A stretch of DNA of 43,316 nt. Source: a virus. Position 1 is the stretch's first letter. Each line of letters starts with the position of its first letter. The DNA lies in IMG/VR virus record IMGVR_UViG_3300008107_000723, positions 629 through 43,944 of that record; one strand, 5' to 3'. This document shows positions 15,436 to 22,952 of this stretch, piece by piece. A program made the position numbers and the translations under genes. Below the pieces are notes generated by a model. That model was not told the origin of the DNA, searched no databases, and was given only the letters and a program-made list of their open reading frames with translations.

Positions 15436-15870
15436 CTACTTGTTACCTTTACCAAACGATGTTGTAGACTTTCGTTCATTAAACAAAGGCATACGAGCAT
15501 CACTTTGGCGCATTAAAGTATTGTCAACGGCTTCAATGTTGCTTTCTGACTGCCGCTGATAATGCTCATTACGTACAACAACTTTTTCTTCGGGCATTTT
15601 GCAAAGCATCAGCCCGCCATGTTCGACATTACCGTTAGCATTAGCCGGGAGCATTAGCTCCGGGTGATCTTCTGCCTTAACTGGCACCCAACCTTCACGC
15701 ATACGCAGTGAATAATGTGGATTCGGATGTCCGTTAATGTGTGTTGCTACCCAACGGTACGACCAGCCCGGCTCAGGAGTCGGATCAGGTAATGCTGACG
15801 GTGGAACATATACAGCGCGTGAGAGGGTATCCCGTGATGCTAAATCACGAGGGGTACGATTATTAGCCAT
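15436..15870 (-). CDS. Head-assembly-associated protein, 144 aa
   Basis: The start is set at ATG 15870 (MANNRTPRDLASRDTLSRA) because GGAG lies 7 nt before it. It overlaps the end of the scaffold gene by 8 bp. The core WSYRWVATHINGHPNPHYSL, REGWVPVKAEDHPELML is a recognisable phage motif (Y-R-W-V...R-E-G-W-x-P-V-x-A-E-D-H-P) present next to scaffold genes in many podovirus-like phages. The C-terminal half is hydrophilic (EHYQRQSESNIEAVDN). It may assist capsid assembly or be a minor head protein. No enzyme motif. Confidence 0.72.
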   Translation of the reverse strand: MANNRTPRDLASRDTLSRAVYVPPSALPDPTPEPGWSYRWVATHINGHPNPHYSLRMREGWVPVKAEDHPELMLPANANGNVEHGGLMLCKMPEEKVVVRNEHYQRQSESNIEAVDNTLMRQSDARMPLFNERKSTTSFGKGNK

Positions 15871-16828
15871 TTTGTTTCTCCAATTTAGCAACTTCGGCAG
15901 CATACTGCTGCAAGGTCAATCCATACTTACGAGCTAGCTCCATTTGTCTAGGCGTAAGCTGAATCTTCTTTGTTCCAGTCGAACGAGTCGCTGGCGCAAC
16001 AATAGATGCAGGTTTGCTTCTCGAAGGTTCTGACGAAGAATCACCGCTCGCGCCGAATAGTTCGGGGAACGTCTTTTTTAGGCGAGCGTCTATTTGCTCG
16101 AAATATGTGCCTGTGCGCGGGTCAACCCCTGCGTTGACTAGTTTGTGGTGCAGCCCTAGTGCGTAGCTGGTGTACTCTTCAAAACCCGGTTGCCCATACC
16201 ACTGGTTTTTTGCCTGCCAGCGCAGGGTTCTTTCGTCGGCAACTGGTTCGGGTTGTTGGTATTGCTGTAATTGTTGTCTTTGTACCGGTTCCTCATCTTC
16301 TTGTAAAGGGGTAGGCCGGTAGTTATGGACTTGTTGCAGCCGCATTTTTGCATCAGTAAGGGCTTCTTGGGCAGCAATAATGGCATCAGTGTCAAATGAC
16401 TCCTGCGCATCCTTTAATTGCCTCCGTGCAGCTTGAAGCTGTGCATCGGCGGAGTCTTTTGCCGAAGAAATAACGTATTCTTGGCCTGTATTGACGGTCT
16501 GCTTGAGCTTTTTGTTCTCATCCGCCATGTATTGGAGCAGTCGCTCCATCTCTTGTCTTTCCCGCAACAAGTTTTCTTTAGCTCTGCGCTCATCATGCCG
16601 CGCATGCGTCAGTTCTTTGATGCGAGCCTGTACTTTATCCGAGTAATTCTCGATCTCGTCGTCAGTTGGGTCAGCAATATCCTTGTCCAAAGGCTTACGG
16701 CCTCTGTCTTTTTCAGGGGTATCGTCAACTATTTCAACTTCAACATCATCTGAAACGGCTATGACGCCATCGTCCTGTGAAGCTTTGACATCATCGTCTT
16801 GTTCATCAGGAAATTTATAATCACTCAT
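15863..16828 (-). CDS. Scaffolding protein, 321 aa
   Basis: A 321-residue acidic protein. The N-terminus is Asp/Glu-rich (DEQDDDVKASQDDGVIAVSD). Residues 65-170 form a long coiled coil (ARIKELTHARHDERRAKENL, MERLLQYMADENKKLKQ), and a Gln-rich linker follows (RQQLQQYQQPEP). The C-terminus has a conserved-looking helical segment (YFEQIDARLKKTFPELFG) and a Lys-containing tail (QMELARKYGLTLQQYAAEVA). That is the architecture of phage scaffolds: disordered acidic front, helical rod, C-terminal capsid-binding hook. Its place between portal and capsid fits. It would be expelled before DNA packaging. Confidence 0.82.
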   Translation of the reverse strand: MSDYKFPDEQDDDVKASQDDGVIAVSDDVEVEIVDDTPEKDRGRKPLDKDIADPTDDEIENYSDKVQARIKELTHARHDERRAKENLLRERQEMERLLQYMADENKKLKQTVNTGQEYVISSAKDSADAQLQAARRQLKDAQESFDTDAIIAAQEALTDAKMRLQQVHNYRPTPLQEDEEPVQRQQLQQYQQPEPVADERTLRWQAKNQWYGQPGFEEYTSYALGLHHKLVNAGVDPRTGTYFEQIDARLKKTFPELFGASGDSSSEPSRSKPASIVAPATRSTGTKKIQLTPRQMELARKYGLTLQQYAAEVAKLEKQNG

Positions 16829-16840
16829 GTATATCTCCTA

Positions 16841-17269
16841 TTAAGCGCGGGTAATTCCGCGTGGGTCATCTACGACGGCATCAATCTGATCGTCGTTTAG
16901 CAGTCGGAACTCCCGACCGTAAATTTTGAACCTTGTGCCAGAATATGCACGAGTCAAAACAAAATCGCCTTCTTTGCACCAAGGCACCCCATTAAATTTG
17001 GCTTCGTCTTTATATGCCAAAGGGCCAACTTTCAGCACAAACAGCACCGTTGTGGTGTGTTCTTCTGCCCTAATAAGTGCTTGTGCTTTGATAAGCTCGG
17101 AATTTTCAAACTTATCCGATACTTCAGGAACGCCGCAAAGAATTTTCCACCCAGTAGGGTGTGGGAGCATGCGGCCACGTTCTTCAATAGAGATTTCCTC
17201 GTTGGGTTCGTCGAGCTGCTGAATTGGTTCCGGCATTTGAACCCCCGGAGGTAAAAGTAGATCGCTCAT
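16841..17269 (-). CDS. GroES-like co-chaperonin, 142 aa
   Basis: After a 35-residue disordered leader the protein has the co-chaperonin barrel: GWKILCGVPEVSDKFENSEL, then ALIRAEEHTTTVLFVLKVGP, WCKEGDFVLTRAYSGTRFKI and YGREFRLLNDDQIDAVV. These match the GroES order (K-x-L-x-x-P, mobile loop, G-x-V-x-x-V-G-P, K-x-G-D-x-V, G-x-x-x-x-I-x-x-x-x-Y). Residues 49-65 would be the mobile loop that contacts GroEL. Phage co-chaperonins (T4 gp31 is the classic) adapt the host GroEL chamber for the large capsid protein. Its place between portal and scaffold supports that. Its first 86 bases overlap the gene at 17184-17465. Confidence 0.82.
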   Translation of the reverse strand: MSDLLLPPGVQMPEPIQQLDEPNEEISIEERGRMLPHPTGWKILCGVPEVSDKFENSELIKAQALIRAEEHTTTVLFVLKVGPLAYKDEAKFNGVPWCKEGDFVLTRAYSGTRFKIYGREFRLLNDDQIDAVVDDPRGITRA

Positions 17270-17465
17270 CGTCTTCGTCGCCTTTCTGTTGTGCTTCTAC
17301 AAGGTCAAGTAAATGTCGCTCTGCAAGGGCAAGACCTTGTATAACCCCACAGAGTTTTTGATACGTGGCGTAGTCACTACAGATGCCGCCTGCCATGTCA
17401 TCTGTGTACTCGTTCATGTCTTTGCGTATTTTGTCGCGCAGTACGCTTGCGAAGTTGTCCGTCAT
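17184..17465 (-). CDS. Small helical phage protein with extended C-terminus, 93 aa
   Basis: The first 65 residues (MTDNFASVLRDKIRKDMNEY, DMAGGICSDYATYQKLCGVI, AERHLLDLVEA) match a small helical protein that often lies between portal and scaffold in podovirus-like phages. After KGDEDDE the frame continues 26 more residues (STFTSGGSNAGTNSAARRTQ) that coincide with the start of the GroES-like gene in another frame. This tail has no relation to the family as I remember it and looks like stop-codon loss. Start overlaps the portal stop by 4 bp. Function unknown. Confidence 0.68.
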   Translation of the reverse strand: MTDNFASVLRDKIRKDMNEYTDDMAGGICSDYATYQKLCGVIQGLALAERHLLDLVEAQQKGDEDDERSTFTSGGSNAGTNSAARRTQRGNLY

Positions 17466-19951
17466 TTTTCAGGGTTTCCCTTCGGTTGATTTTTTCCGCT
17501 TGATTGGCGAATACTCTGGATGTGTTGTACCGATGCTTGTCTGCGTTGTAGTTCAATTCGTTCTTTTTCCCGCATTAGCTCAATACCCATACGAGCGCCT
17601 TCACGCTCATCTTGCGCTTCCAATTTGGCTTTGGATTCTTGCGCTTGTAGTTGCAGACGTTGTTTCTCCAAGTCCAATCTGTCGGCTTGGGCTGTTGCAT
17701 CAACAGCGAGCTTCTTCTCTTTAATAGCAAGTTCAGCTTGTTTCAACTGCATCTCTTGTTGCTGCAACTGTACTAACGGGTCTTGTGCTTGTTGTTGTGC
17801 TTGTTGCTGCGCAACTTGTGCTTGATTCTGCTGTAGTACTTGTTGTGCGGCTTGAGCCATCATGCCTGATAAGGCTGTTTCCATTTCTGGAGATAGCTCT
17901 TCTGCTTCAGGAGGTAATGGCATACCCAACTGCTGCTCGATCTTCTGACGATACGCATACGCTACGTGTTCTGAAACGTGCGCTGCTAATGCCGCCATAA
18001 TTTGCTGTGCTTTGGGGTTTTGTCCTACCAACTGTTGAATTACTGGGTCTTGTGCTGCGGTCATGTGCACCTTAATGTGCGATTCATGATCTTGATAAAA
18101 GAACGCTTTCACTGGCTCACAGCGCAAAAGCGACATGTTCTCAGACACAGGGTCTTTTGGTTTCATATCATCTTCTAGCGGTACAAGCTTTTCTGCGTTC
18201 TTAATACCCAGCACATTTAACATCGAGCGGTGTAGTTCTGGCAGGTTGTAGATGTCTGGTGCCATCTGTGCCATTTGAATGACTGCCTGATACTGAACAA
18301 CACGCTGCGACATCGTGGCCGCATTCGGGTCCGACACGGGGATTAAATCAACCTTGTCGTAATCCTCCTGCTTGGCTTTCTTTGTGCCGTACTCTGGATC
18401 GTATTCGTACTTAGGGTCTGTGTAATCACGAATAATTTCTTTAATTAATTTGAACTCACGCTTTAGCGTGTAGTGCATACGTGCTTGCACTGCCGTCATT
18501 ACTTTAAGCTGACGTTCAAGAATAGCTAGTGTAGAACCCACAGGCGCATTTGCCGACATATCGGATACTTTCATATCCGCAGTCGCTGCAAACCGACGGC
18601 CTTCGTCAACAATTGTATTGAGTAAGTTATATAGCGTGGTGCTTGGTTCTTTGTATGGCAGCGGAAGTATAGAGTCCCGTATGCTGCCTGACGCTACATC
18701 AACGTCTCGCCATTCACCCGGAGCAATCGGAGTATCGTCGCCTTTGATCCTAAGTCCGCGTGATTTAAGACCGCCGGGTAGATTGGACAGTGTGCCTGCA
18801 TCAACGAGTTGCCTCATCAGGCTCGTCGCATTTTTTGCAAAACCGCCTATTAAGTGAAACAAACCAAAGCCATACGCACCAAAGCCGGGGATGTACTGGT
18901 AGTGCACGAAGTGATGACGCTTGAGTTTTAACTTGTCGTCTTCTCTCCAGTTTCTACGGATAGACAGTATGGTGTTTGTGCCTTTAATTAAAGTCACCAC
19001 GTACGGCAGCGCAATCCCTGTAGGCTCGCCATCGTCATCTTTATCGCAGTACTTATCTTCTTCAATGACCAAGTCAGCGTGGCACTCATATAACGTGTAA
19101 CGGTCGTCGTTTAAGTCCGAGAACCCACTTTCTTTATCTTTGGCTTTCTGAATTTCTTCGGTTGCTTTGGATGGGTCTGGCAACTCCATGTCGATATAAA
19201 ACCCACCCTGCTGCAACTTAATAATGTCGTTCTTGGTTTTGCGCATGACGTGCGTTAAGCGGTAGCACGTATCTAAGTCCGTAGTGCCATAAGGCAAAAT
19301 CACATCTTCTGCTGGCACGAACATCGCCACTTGACGGCCAATGTTTGGATCAAAATACACTTTCTTAAAGGCTGAACCTGTAGCTGGCAAACTCCACAAC
19401 ATGCGCTCATGTTCTGGGCGATACTCCGTCATGACTTCAGTAAGCTCAAAGTTCATGTCTTCTTCTACGCGTATCGCGGCTTCTTTTACCTCTGGCGTTT
19501 CTTTACCAATAATTTTGGTACGCACCGGCCCTTGGGCTGGGAATGTCTCAGTTATCGACTCAGATTGAAAGCGCACAACTGCTTCGGTTAACATCGGATG
19601 GAACACGCCACACGCACCAGACCACGGCTCGGTTCGTTCCTCAATCTGCAAACCTAAAAGCTTTAAGCCATTAACATAGGCTTTCTCCCATTCTTTACGG
19701 GAGCCTTTGTCGTTAGTAATATCAAAATCCAACTCGCCAGCAAGCTCCGACAAAAAGCCATCTTCAAGCGTTTCTGCCAAATTTTCGTTAAATTCTTCCG
19801 AAGCTTCGGTTTTGGCAAGTTCTATTTCAAACCCCGGACCCGAGATGCTTACCGCTTCGGGATCAACAATCTCGATCTCAATTGCTTCTTCCCCGTCTGG
19901 TATTGATGCTAATCCTTGGGGGGCTTGATATAGCCCTTTGTCGATAGCCAT
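17462..19951 (-). CDS. Portal protein, 829 aa
   Basis: An 829-residue portal of the large podovirus (P22/SU10) kind. Features in order: an acidic front (DGEEAIEIEIVDPEAVSI); the wing start (SRKEWEKAYVNGLKLLGLQI, EERTEPWSGACGVFHPML); the AIRVEEDMNFELTEVM helix; the crown/stem parts (PATGSAFKKVYFDPNIGRQV, AMFVPAEDVILPYG); the HHFVHYQYIPGFGAYGFGLF stretch; and a long Gln-rich helical C-terminus (QNQAQVAQQQAQQQAQDPLV, LDLEKQRLQLQAQESKAKLE) that would form the barrel. It forms the dodecameric DNA channel and docks the terminase. It stands directly after the large terminase, as usual. Confidence 0.88.
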   Translation of the reverse strand: MAIDKGLYQAPQGLASIPDGEEAIEIEIVDPEAVSISGPGFEIELAKTEASEEFNENLAETLEDGFLSELAGELDFDITNDKGSRKEWEKAYVNGLKLLGLQIEERTEPWSGACGVFHPMLTEAVVRFQSESITETFPAQGPVRTKIIGKETPEVKEAAIRVEEDMNFELTEVMTEYRPEHERMLWSLPATGSAFKKVYFDPNIGRQVAMFVPAEDVILPYGTTDLDTCYRLTHVMRKTKNDIIKLQQGGFYIDMELPDPSKATEEIQKAKDKESGFSDLNDDRYTLYECHADLVIEEDKYCDKDDDGEPTGIALPYVVTLIKGTNTILSIRRNWREDDKLKLKRHHFVHYQYIPGFGAYGFGLFHLIGGFAKNATSLMRQLVDAGTLSNLPGGLKSRGLRIKGDDTPIAPGEWRDVDVASGSIRDSILPLPYKEPSTTLYNLLNTIVDEGRRFAATADMKVSDMSANAPVGSTLAILERQLKVMTAVQARMHYTLKREFKLIKEIIRDYTDPKYEYDPEYGTKKAKQEDYDKVDLIPVSDPNAATMSQRVVQYQAVIQMAQMAPDIYNLPELHRSMLNVLGIKNAEKLVPLEDDMKPKDPVSENMSLLRCEPVKAFFYQDHESHIKVHMTAAQDPVIQQLVGQNPKAQQIMAALAAHVSEHVAYAYRQKIEQQLGMPLPPEAEELSPEMETALSGMMAQAAQQVLQQNQAQVAQQQAQQQAQDPLVQLQQQEMQLKQAELAIKEKKLAVDATAQADRLDLEKQRLQLQAQESKAKLEAQDEREGARMGIELMREKERIELQRRQASVQHIQSIRQSSGKNQPKGNPEK

Positions 19952-19960
19952 GTTGGCTCC

Positions 19961-21487
19961 TTAATAGTAAGCCGCTCTGCGCGGTGAATAAATTTTGTCG
20001 TCCCGATCATCTGATTCAAGCGAAATAAAGCCCCCTTGCCTAAAGCGCAGGAGTGCTTGAGAAGTCGTGTCTACGTAATCGTCGTGTTCGCCAACCGGGA
20101 AGGCTGCTACTTCCTCAATTACTTCTCGTGCCCATCGGGTGTCTGGTGCCCAGACTTTACCAGAAGTAAATAGGTCTGCAATAGCGTTGACTCGGACGAT
20201 TTTGTCGTTTCCTCTACTGGGGGAGAACTCTTGGACGGGGATGCCCATTGCTCTGATTTCTTGGATGAGGGGTGCGCCTGCGGCCTTTTTCTCCACAACG
20301 AAGGCATCCGGTTCCCACTCCTTATAGTGTCGTAGCGCAACTTGTTTTAATTCTGGAAAGTCCATACGGTCTTTAAACGCGTCCAGCAGAATCACTTGCG
20401 GCTCGTCCCGTTCTTCCTCATTGTAAAACACTCCCCACGTTGTGCAAGCAGAATAGTCAGCGGTAGTCTTAGCCTCAAACGCCGTATCCCAACTCTGGAT
20501 GATGTACTCACATTTCGGTGGATCGTCTTTCTCCCAGATGCGCCAGTGCCGTCTGGCAATAATTGCCGAGGCTTCCGAGGTAGGCTGCTGCATGTACTGG
20601 GCGTTCCAGTACCTAGGGTCAATCGACGCTTTGGTTTTCTTTAAGGCTTCCAACGGCCACTGCTCCGGCCAGAGCGACTTCTCGTTCTCTTCGTCCTGAT
20701 TAAGGATGGCTGGCAGTTCAACGATTTCCCACGGTATAGCTTCGGGGTTTCGCGTTTGGTAATCTACTAAGCGCCCCGTTAGGTCGAGCAACGACCACCT
20801 AGTCATAATAACTATGATTGCCCCGCCGGGCATGAGACGCTGCAATGGGCCGGTTTGAAACCAAGACCACGCTGTATCGAAGGCCAATCGTGAATTTGAC
20901 TTAACGTCCTGCTCAGAGTGAGGATCATCAATAACAAAAAGATCAGCACCACGACCGGCAAGAGCACCGCCAACACCTGCGGCATAATATTGCCCCCCTG
21001 CGCCCGTAGACCATTTACCTGCTGCCTTCTGATCGTCGGCAATGCGTGTGTGGGGAAATAAATCGTGGTACTCATCGGACTCAATTAAGTTACGGACTCG
21101 TCGTCCAAAATCTTCGGAAAGGCTGGCCGTGTGCGTTCCCATGATGATCTTCTTGTCTGGAAACTTGCCAAGGAAATACGCTGGGAACAGGTAAGAGGAA
21201 AACTCCGACTTACCCATACGCGGTGCAATATTAATAATTACCCGCTTCTTCTCTCCCGCAATCACCGACTCAAATATCTTGGAGAGCTTCTTGTGGTGGG
21301 GGCCAATTTTAAATCCCGGATACACATGCGTTGCAAACCCAAGCATGGAATCTTGCCCAATGATCTTACTGGCTCTGGCTGCGCGTTCTTCCAAATCGGC
21401 CAGTAGTTCGGCTTTCTCTCTAGGGTTTAGGCTAGGCAATACGCGTTGAAGGGCTTTGATTTCTTCAGGACTCAGGACTGCTTTCAT
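19961..21487 (-). CDS. terL: Terminase large subunit, 508 aa
   Basis: ATPase and nuclease that packages DNA. Walker A is at residues 88-95 (APRMGKSE), Walker B at 183-188 (LFVIDD) and the coupling motif at 228-231 (MTRW). In the C-terminal RNase H-like nuclease, D334 (QSWDTA) and D344 (TTADYSA) are the first acidic pair. Further acidic residues sit in FVVEKKAAG and near the end in GEHDDYVD. Length is normal. Its first codons overlap the last 23 bp of the small subunit gene. The spacing to the portal gene is 9 bp. Packaging mode (pac or cos) cannot be decided from the sequence alone. Confidence 0.9.
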   Translation of the reverse strand: MKAVLSPEEIKALQRVLPSLNPREKAELLADLEERAARASKIIGQDSMLGFATHVYPGFKIGPHHKKLSKIFESVIAGEKKRVIINIAPRMGKSEFSSYLFPAYFLGKFPDKKIIMGTHTASLSEDFGRRVRNLIESDEYHDLFPHTRIADDQKAAGKWSTGAGGQYYAAGVGGALAGRGADLFVIDDPHSEQDVKSNSRLAFDTAWSWFQTGPLQRLMPGGAIIVIMTRWSLLDLTGRLVDYQTRNPEAIPWEIVELPAILNQDEENEKSLWPEQWPLEALKKTKASIDPRYWNAQYMQQPTSEASAIIARRHWRIWEKDDPPKCEYIIQSWDTAFEAKTTADYSACTTWGVFYNEEERDEPQVILLDAFKDRMDFPELKQVALRHYKEWEPDAFVVEKKAAGAPLIQEIRAMGIPVQEFSPSRGNDKIVRVNAIADLFTSGKVWAPDTRWAREVIEEVAAFPVGEHDDYVDTTSQALLRFRQGGFISLESDDRDDKIYSPRRAAYY

Positions 21488-22094
21488 GCTCCTCCTGATC
21501 CATGTCTAAAGTTTGACCAGTGTCTTTTACATTCTCAATAATGTCTGTGACATCAGTAATCTCCACGATCTTAGCCATTTTCCCCAGCTTCTCTTTGATC
21601 CTAGCGTCCAGTTCTGAATCGGACAGCTCTGTCTTTTTGATCTCGATCTTCTCGGTGAACAAGCCAACCTCTGTGACCTTACCCAAAAGGGCCAAGGCTT
21701 TTAGTCTGACGGACGCGGTGGGATGCGTTGTCTCTTCCAAAATTTTAGCTACCGTGTAACCACGGAGTTCTTTAGCGCGTTCTACGAATTCCCAATCGTA
21801 CGCGGTTAACATGCCTACCAGATGTTGTACTGCTGCCGGAGTTTTTACTTGGGCAAGCGCAGCATGGGTATGATCTGGGTTTTGTGCAGTTATTAAACTA
21901 CTAAATGTTTCACGTGAAGCTTTAGCGTCTAGCTCGGTTGCTACTTCGTCGCCTACAGCGCCGAGTTCTTTAAGCCAGTCGGTCGTACTTATCTTAGCGT
22001 CCACGGCAGTAGCCGGGTCGGATTTTTCAAGCGAGACAAAGCCCGAGGATGTGCCCTCGACTTCGGGTTCAAAATCAATCAGGTGTTCTAACAT
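21465..22094 (-). CDS. Probable terminase small subunit, 209 aa
   Basis: It lies immediately upstream of terL with a 23-bp overlap. I placed the start at ATG 22094 (MLEHLIDFEPEVEG), with AAGG 9 nt ahead; a GTG at 22115 would add 7 residues. The core (EFVERAKELRGYTVAKILEE, TTHPTASVRLKALALLGKVT, EVGLFTEKIEIKK) is helical and resembles small terminase/DNA-recognition proteins of podovirus-like phages. The C-terminal tail is acidic (DTGQTLDMDQEEHESSPES). It should bind the packaging site and regulate the large subunit. The identification relies on neighbourhood plus pattern and is not certain. Confidence 0.72.
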   Translation of the reverse strand: MLEHLIDFEPEVEGTSSGFVSLEKSDPATAVDAKISTTDWLKELGAVGDEVATELDAKASRETFSSLITAQNPDHTHAALAQVKTPAAVQHLVGMLTAYDWEFVERAKELRGYTVAKILEETTHPTASVRLKALALLGKVTEVGLFTEKIEIKKTELSDSELDARIKEKLGKMAKIVEITDVTDIIENVKDTGQTLDMDQEEHESSPES

Positions 22095-22105
22095 CGCGTT
22101 GGCCC

Positions 22106-22134
22106 TTGCAACCACGTTGGACGCAGTGTATATT
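22106..22134 (+). promoter_or_regulatory. Sigma70-type promoter for the small RNA
   Basis: TTGCAA at 22106-22111 (4 of 6 consensus) and TATATT at 22129-22134 (5 of 6) are separated by exactly 17 bp. Transcription would begin at about 22140-22142, which is the foot of the first stem-loop of the small RNA that follows. It points rightward, away from the terminase genes. It overlaps the terS 5' end only if the alternative GTG start at 22115 is used. Confidence 0.6.
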
Positions 22135-22140
22135 TAACTT

Positions 22141-22227
22141 TGCAAGTGTGCAAGCGGCAACGCTTACATTTGCTTCTCCTTCGCGTCAGCGAACTTTGTC
22201 CCTCAGTCACGGCTGGGGGATTTTTTT
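22141..22227 (+). ncRNA. Candidate phage small RNA with anti-Shine-Dalgarno seed
   Basis: About 87 nt folding into three stem-loops. SL1 (22142-22173): an 8-bp stem, GCAAGTGT with ACATTTGC (one G-U pair), a 2-nt bulge, a 5-bp stem AAGCG/CGCTT, and a GCAA tetraloop (GNRA type). A linker TTCTCC follows (22174-22179). SL2 (22180-22193): TTCGC/GCGAA with loop GTCA. SL3 (22199-22220): an 8-bp stem followed by TTTTTTT. A good promoter sits exactly upstream. Bases 22167-22181 are the reverse complement of AAGGAGAAGCAAATG, the ribosome-binding site plus start codon of early genes in this phage. The free linker covers the Shine-Dalgarno part; the start-codon part would need SL1 to open. No coding frame fits here. 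Confidence 0.62.
22199..22227 (+). terminator. Rho-independent terminator of the small RNA
   Basis: Stem TCCCTCAG / CTGGGGGA (8 bp with one G-U pair), loop TCACGG, then seven T. The T-run makes it specific for the plus strand; on the minus strand the hairpin is followed by CAAAG and should not terminate. No plus-strand protein gene lies to its left, so it only makes sense as the end of a short transcript. Confidence 0.75.
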
Positions 22228-22236
22228 GTCTGTGTA

Positions 22237-22252
22237 TGTCTAAGTTTAGACA
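22237..22252. promoter_or_regulatory. Palindromic operator candidate TGTC-N8-GACA, copy 1
   Basis: TGTCTAAGTTTAGACA: 7-bp arms around a 2-nt centre. Its right half contains TAGACA (22247-22252), which lies 17 bp upstream of TAGAAA (22270-22275) and could be a -35/-10 pair for rightward transcription. The same TGTC-N8-GACA layout recurs at 29687-29702 and 37990-38005. A dimeric helix-turn-helix repressor, possibly one of the phage's own small HTH proteins, could bind here. That is inference. Confidence 0.45.
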
Positions 22253-22374
22253 AGGTGTTTGAGATTTTGTAGAAAATAATGTGGGGTAGGGCATATTGTA
22301 TAAGTGATAACTGAAGTATTGAGCATGGTTGTGAAACAGTGTTCAGTATGGACGACCCCCCCTGTCTTCTATTT

Positions 22375-22405
22375 GGGTGGGTGGGGGTAGGGTGGGGGTC
22401 AGGGG
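22375..22405 (+). other. G-quadruplex-prone tract in divergent region
   Basis: A G-run array: GGGTGGGTGGGGGTAGGG, then T, GGGGG and GGGG with short 1-3 nt spacers. That gives six runs of three or more G within 31 bp. It is preceded by a run of seven C at 22356-22362. The region between terS and the first early gene otherwise has average composition. Such tracts can fold as G4 DNA or RNA and stall polymerases or mark an origin. Other content of 22253-22489: a GGGTC/GACCC hairpin at 22429-22443; I see no gene. Confidence 0.5.
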
Positions 22406-22489
22406 ATAGCCAAATCAGGTCAGAAATAGGGTCGAAATGACCCGAATATGGCTTAGATACTAGGGTTTAAGCCGATCAAAAAGGGGTAA

Positions 22490-22498
22490 TGCTATAGT
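22490..22498 (+). promoter_or_regulatory. Extended -10 promoter for the early operon
   Basis: TGCTATAGT is an extended -10 element (TGn followed by TATAGT, 5 of 6 consensus). No good -35 lies 16-18 bp upstream, which is tolerated in extended -10 promoters. It would start transcripts at about 22505, 40 nt before the first early start codon at 22545. It is the best candidate for the main early promoter. Confidence 0.5.
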
Positions 22499-22544
22499 GA
22501 AATTGTGCTGATTCGGCACATAACTAACCCAAAGGAGCTACACC

Positions 22545-22928
22545 ATGACTACATCAACACAATCCAAAGTTAATACCATCGTTGCTGCATATCTCAAGCA
22601 ATCAGACACGTTAGTCATCGAGCTACACTCGCTCGGATTAGATACGGCAGAGCTACAGCGCCCCTACGTCATTAAAGCGGTATGCCAAGCCACCACGAAC
22701 GGCAAAGGATGGTCGGATGAATGGCGCGGCGTTGTTGCGCTTGACTCGAAGCATCCACAGTACGAACTACTGAAAACCAAAGTGCGCCGAGTAATGGCTG
22801 CATTGAAGGGCGACGAACCGGCAGCGTCGAGCGGCAAGAAGGAAGTCGATGCCGTTGCGAAGCTATTGGCTGCATTCAACAAAATGTCGAAAGCCGAGCA
22901 AAAGAAGTTTTTGAAAGCTGTAGCGTAA
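22545..22928 (+). CDS. First early protein, unknown, 127 aa
   Basis: A 127-residue protein led by ACCCAAAGGAGC. Residues 1-85 look folded (LIVELHSLGLDTAELQR-like helices, then WSDEWRGVVALDSKHPQYEL). The linker DEPAASSGKKEVDAV is flexible, and the C-terminal helix (AKLLAAFNKMSKAEQKKFLK) is amphipathic. It is basic at the end. First genes of early operons often encode host-takeover proteins; that is only positional inference. No known motif. A hairpin of the repeated GGGTCA type follows its stop. Confidence 0.75.
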   Translation: MTTSTQSKVNTIVAAYLKQSDTLVIELHSLGLDTAELQRPYVIKAVCQATTNGKGWSDEWRGVVALDSKHPQYELLKTKVRRVMAALKGDEPAASSGKKEVDAVAKLLAAFNKMSKAEQKKFLKAVA

Positions 22929-22929
22929 T

Positions 22930-22952
22930 CATCGGGTCACGTTGACCCGATG
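22930..22952 (+). repeat. GGGTCA/TGACCC hairpin, copy 1
   Basis: CATCGGGTCA CGT TGACCCGATG: 10-bp arms and a 3-nt spacer, 1 bp past the stop codon of 22545-22928. It has no T-run, so it is either a weak terminator, an mRNA end-protecting hairpin or a DNA-binding palindrome. It is one of six related elements in 22.9-28.6 kb. Confidence 0.75.

Noticed and set aside
22228-22544. A minus-strand promoter for the late operon
   Set aside because: I looked for -35/-10 pairs on the minus strand (for example TACAAT near 22295) but none had a fitting partner; late phage promoters may follow another rule.
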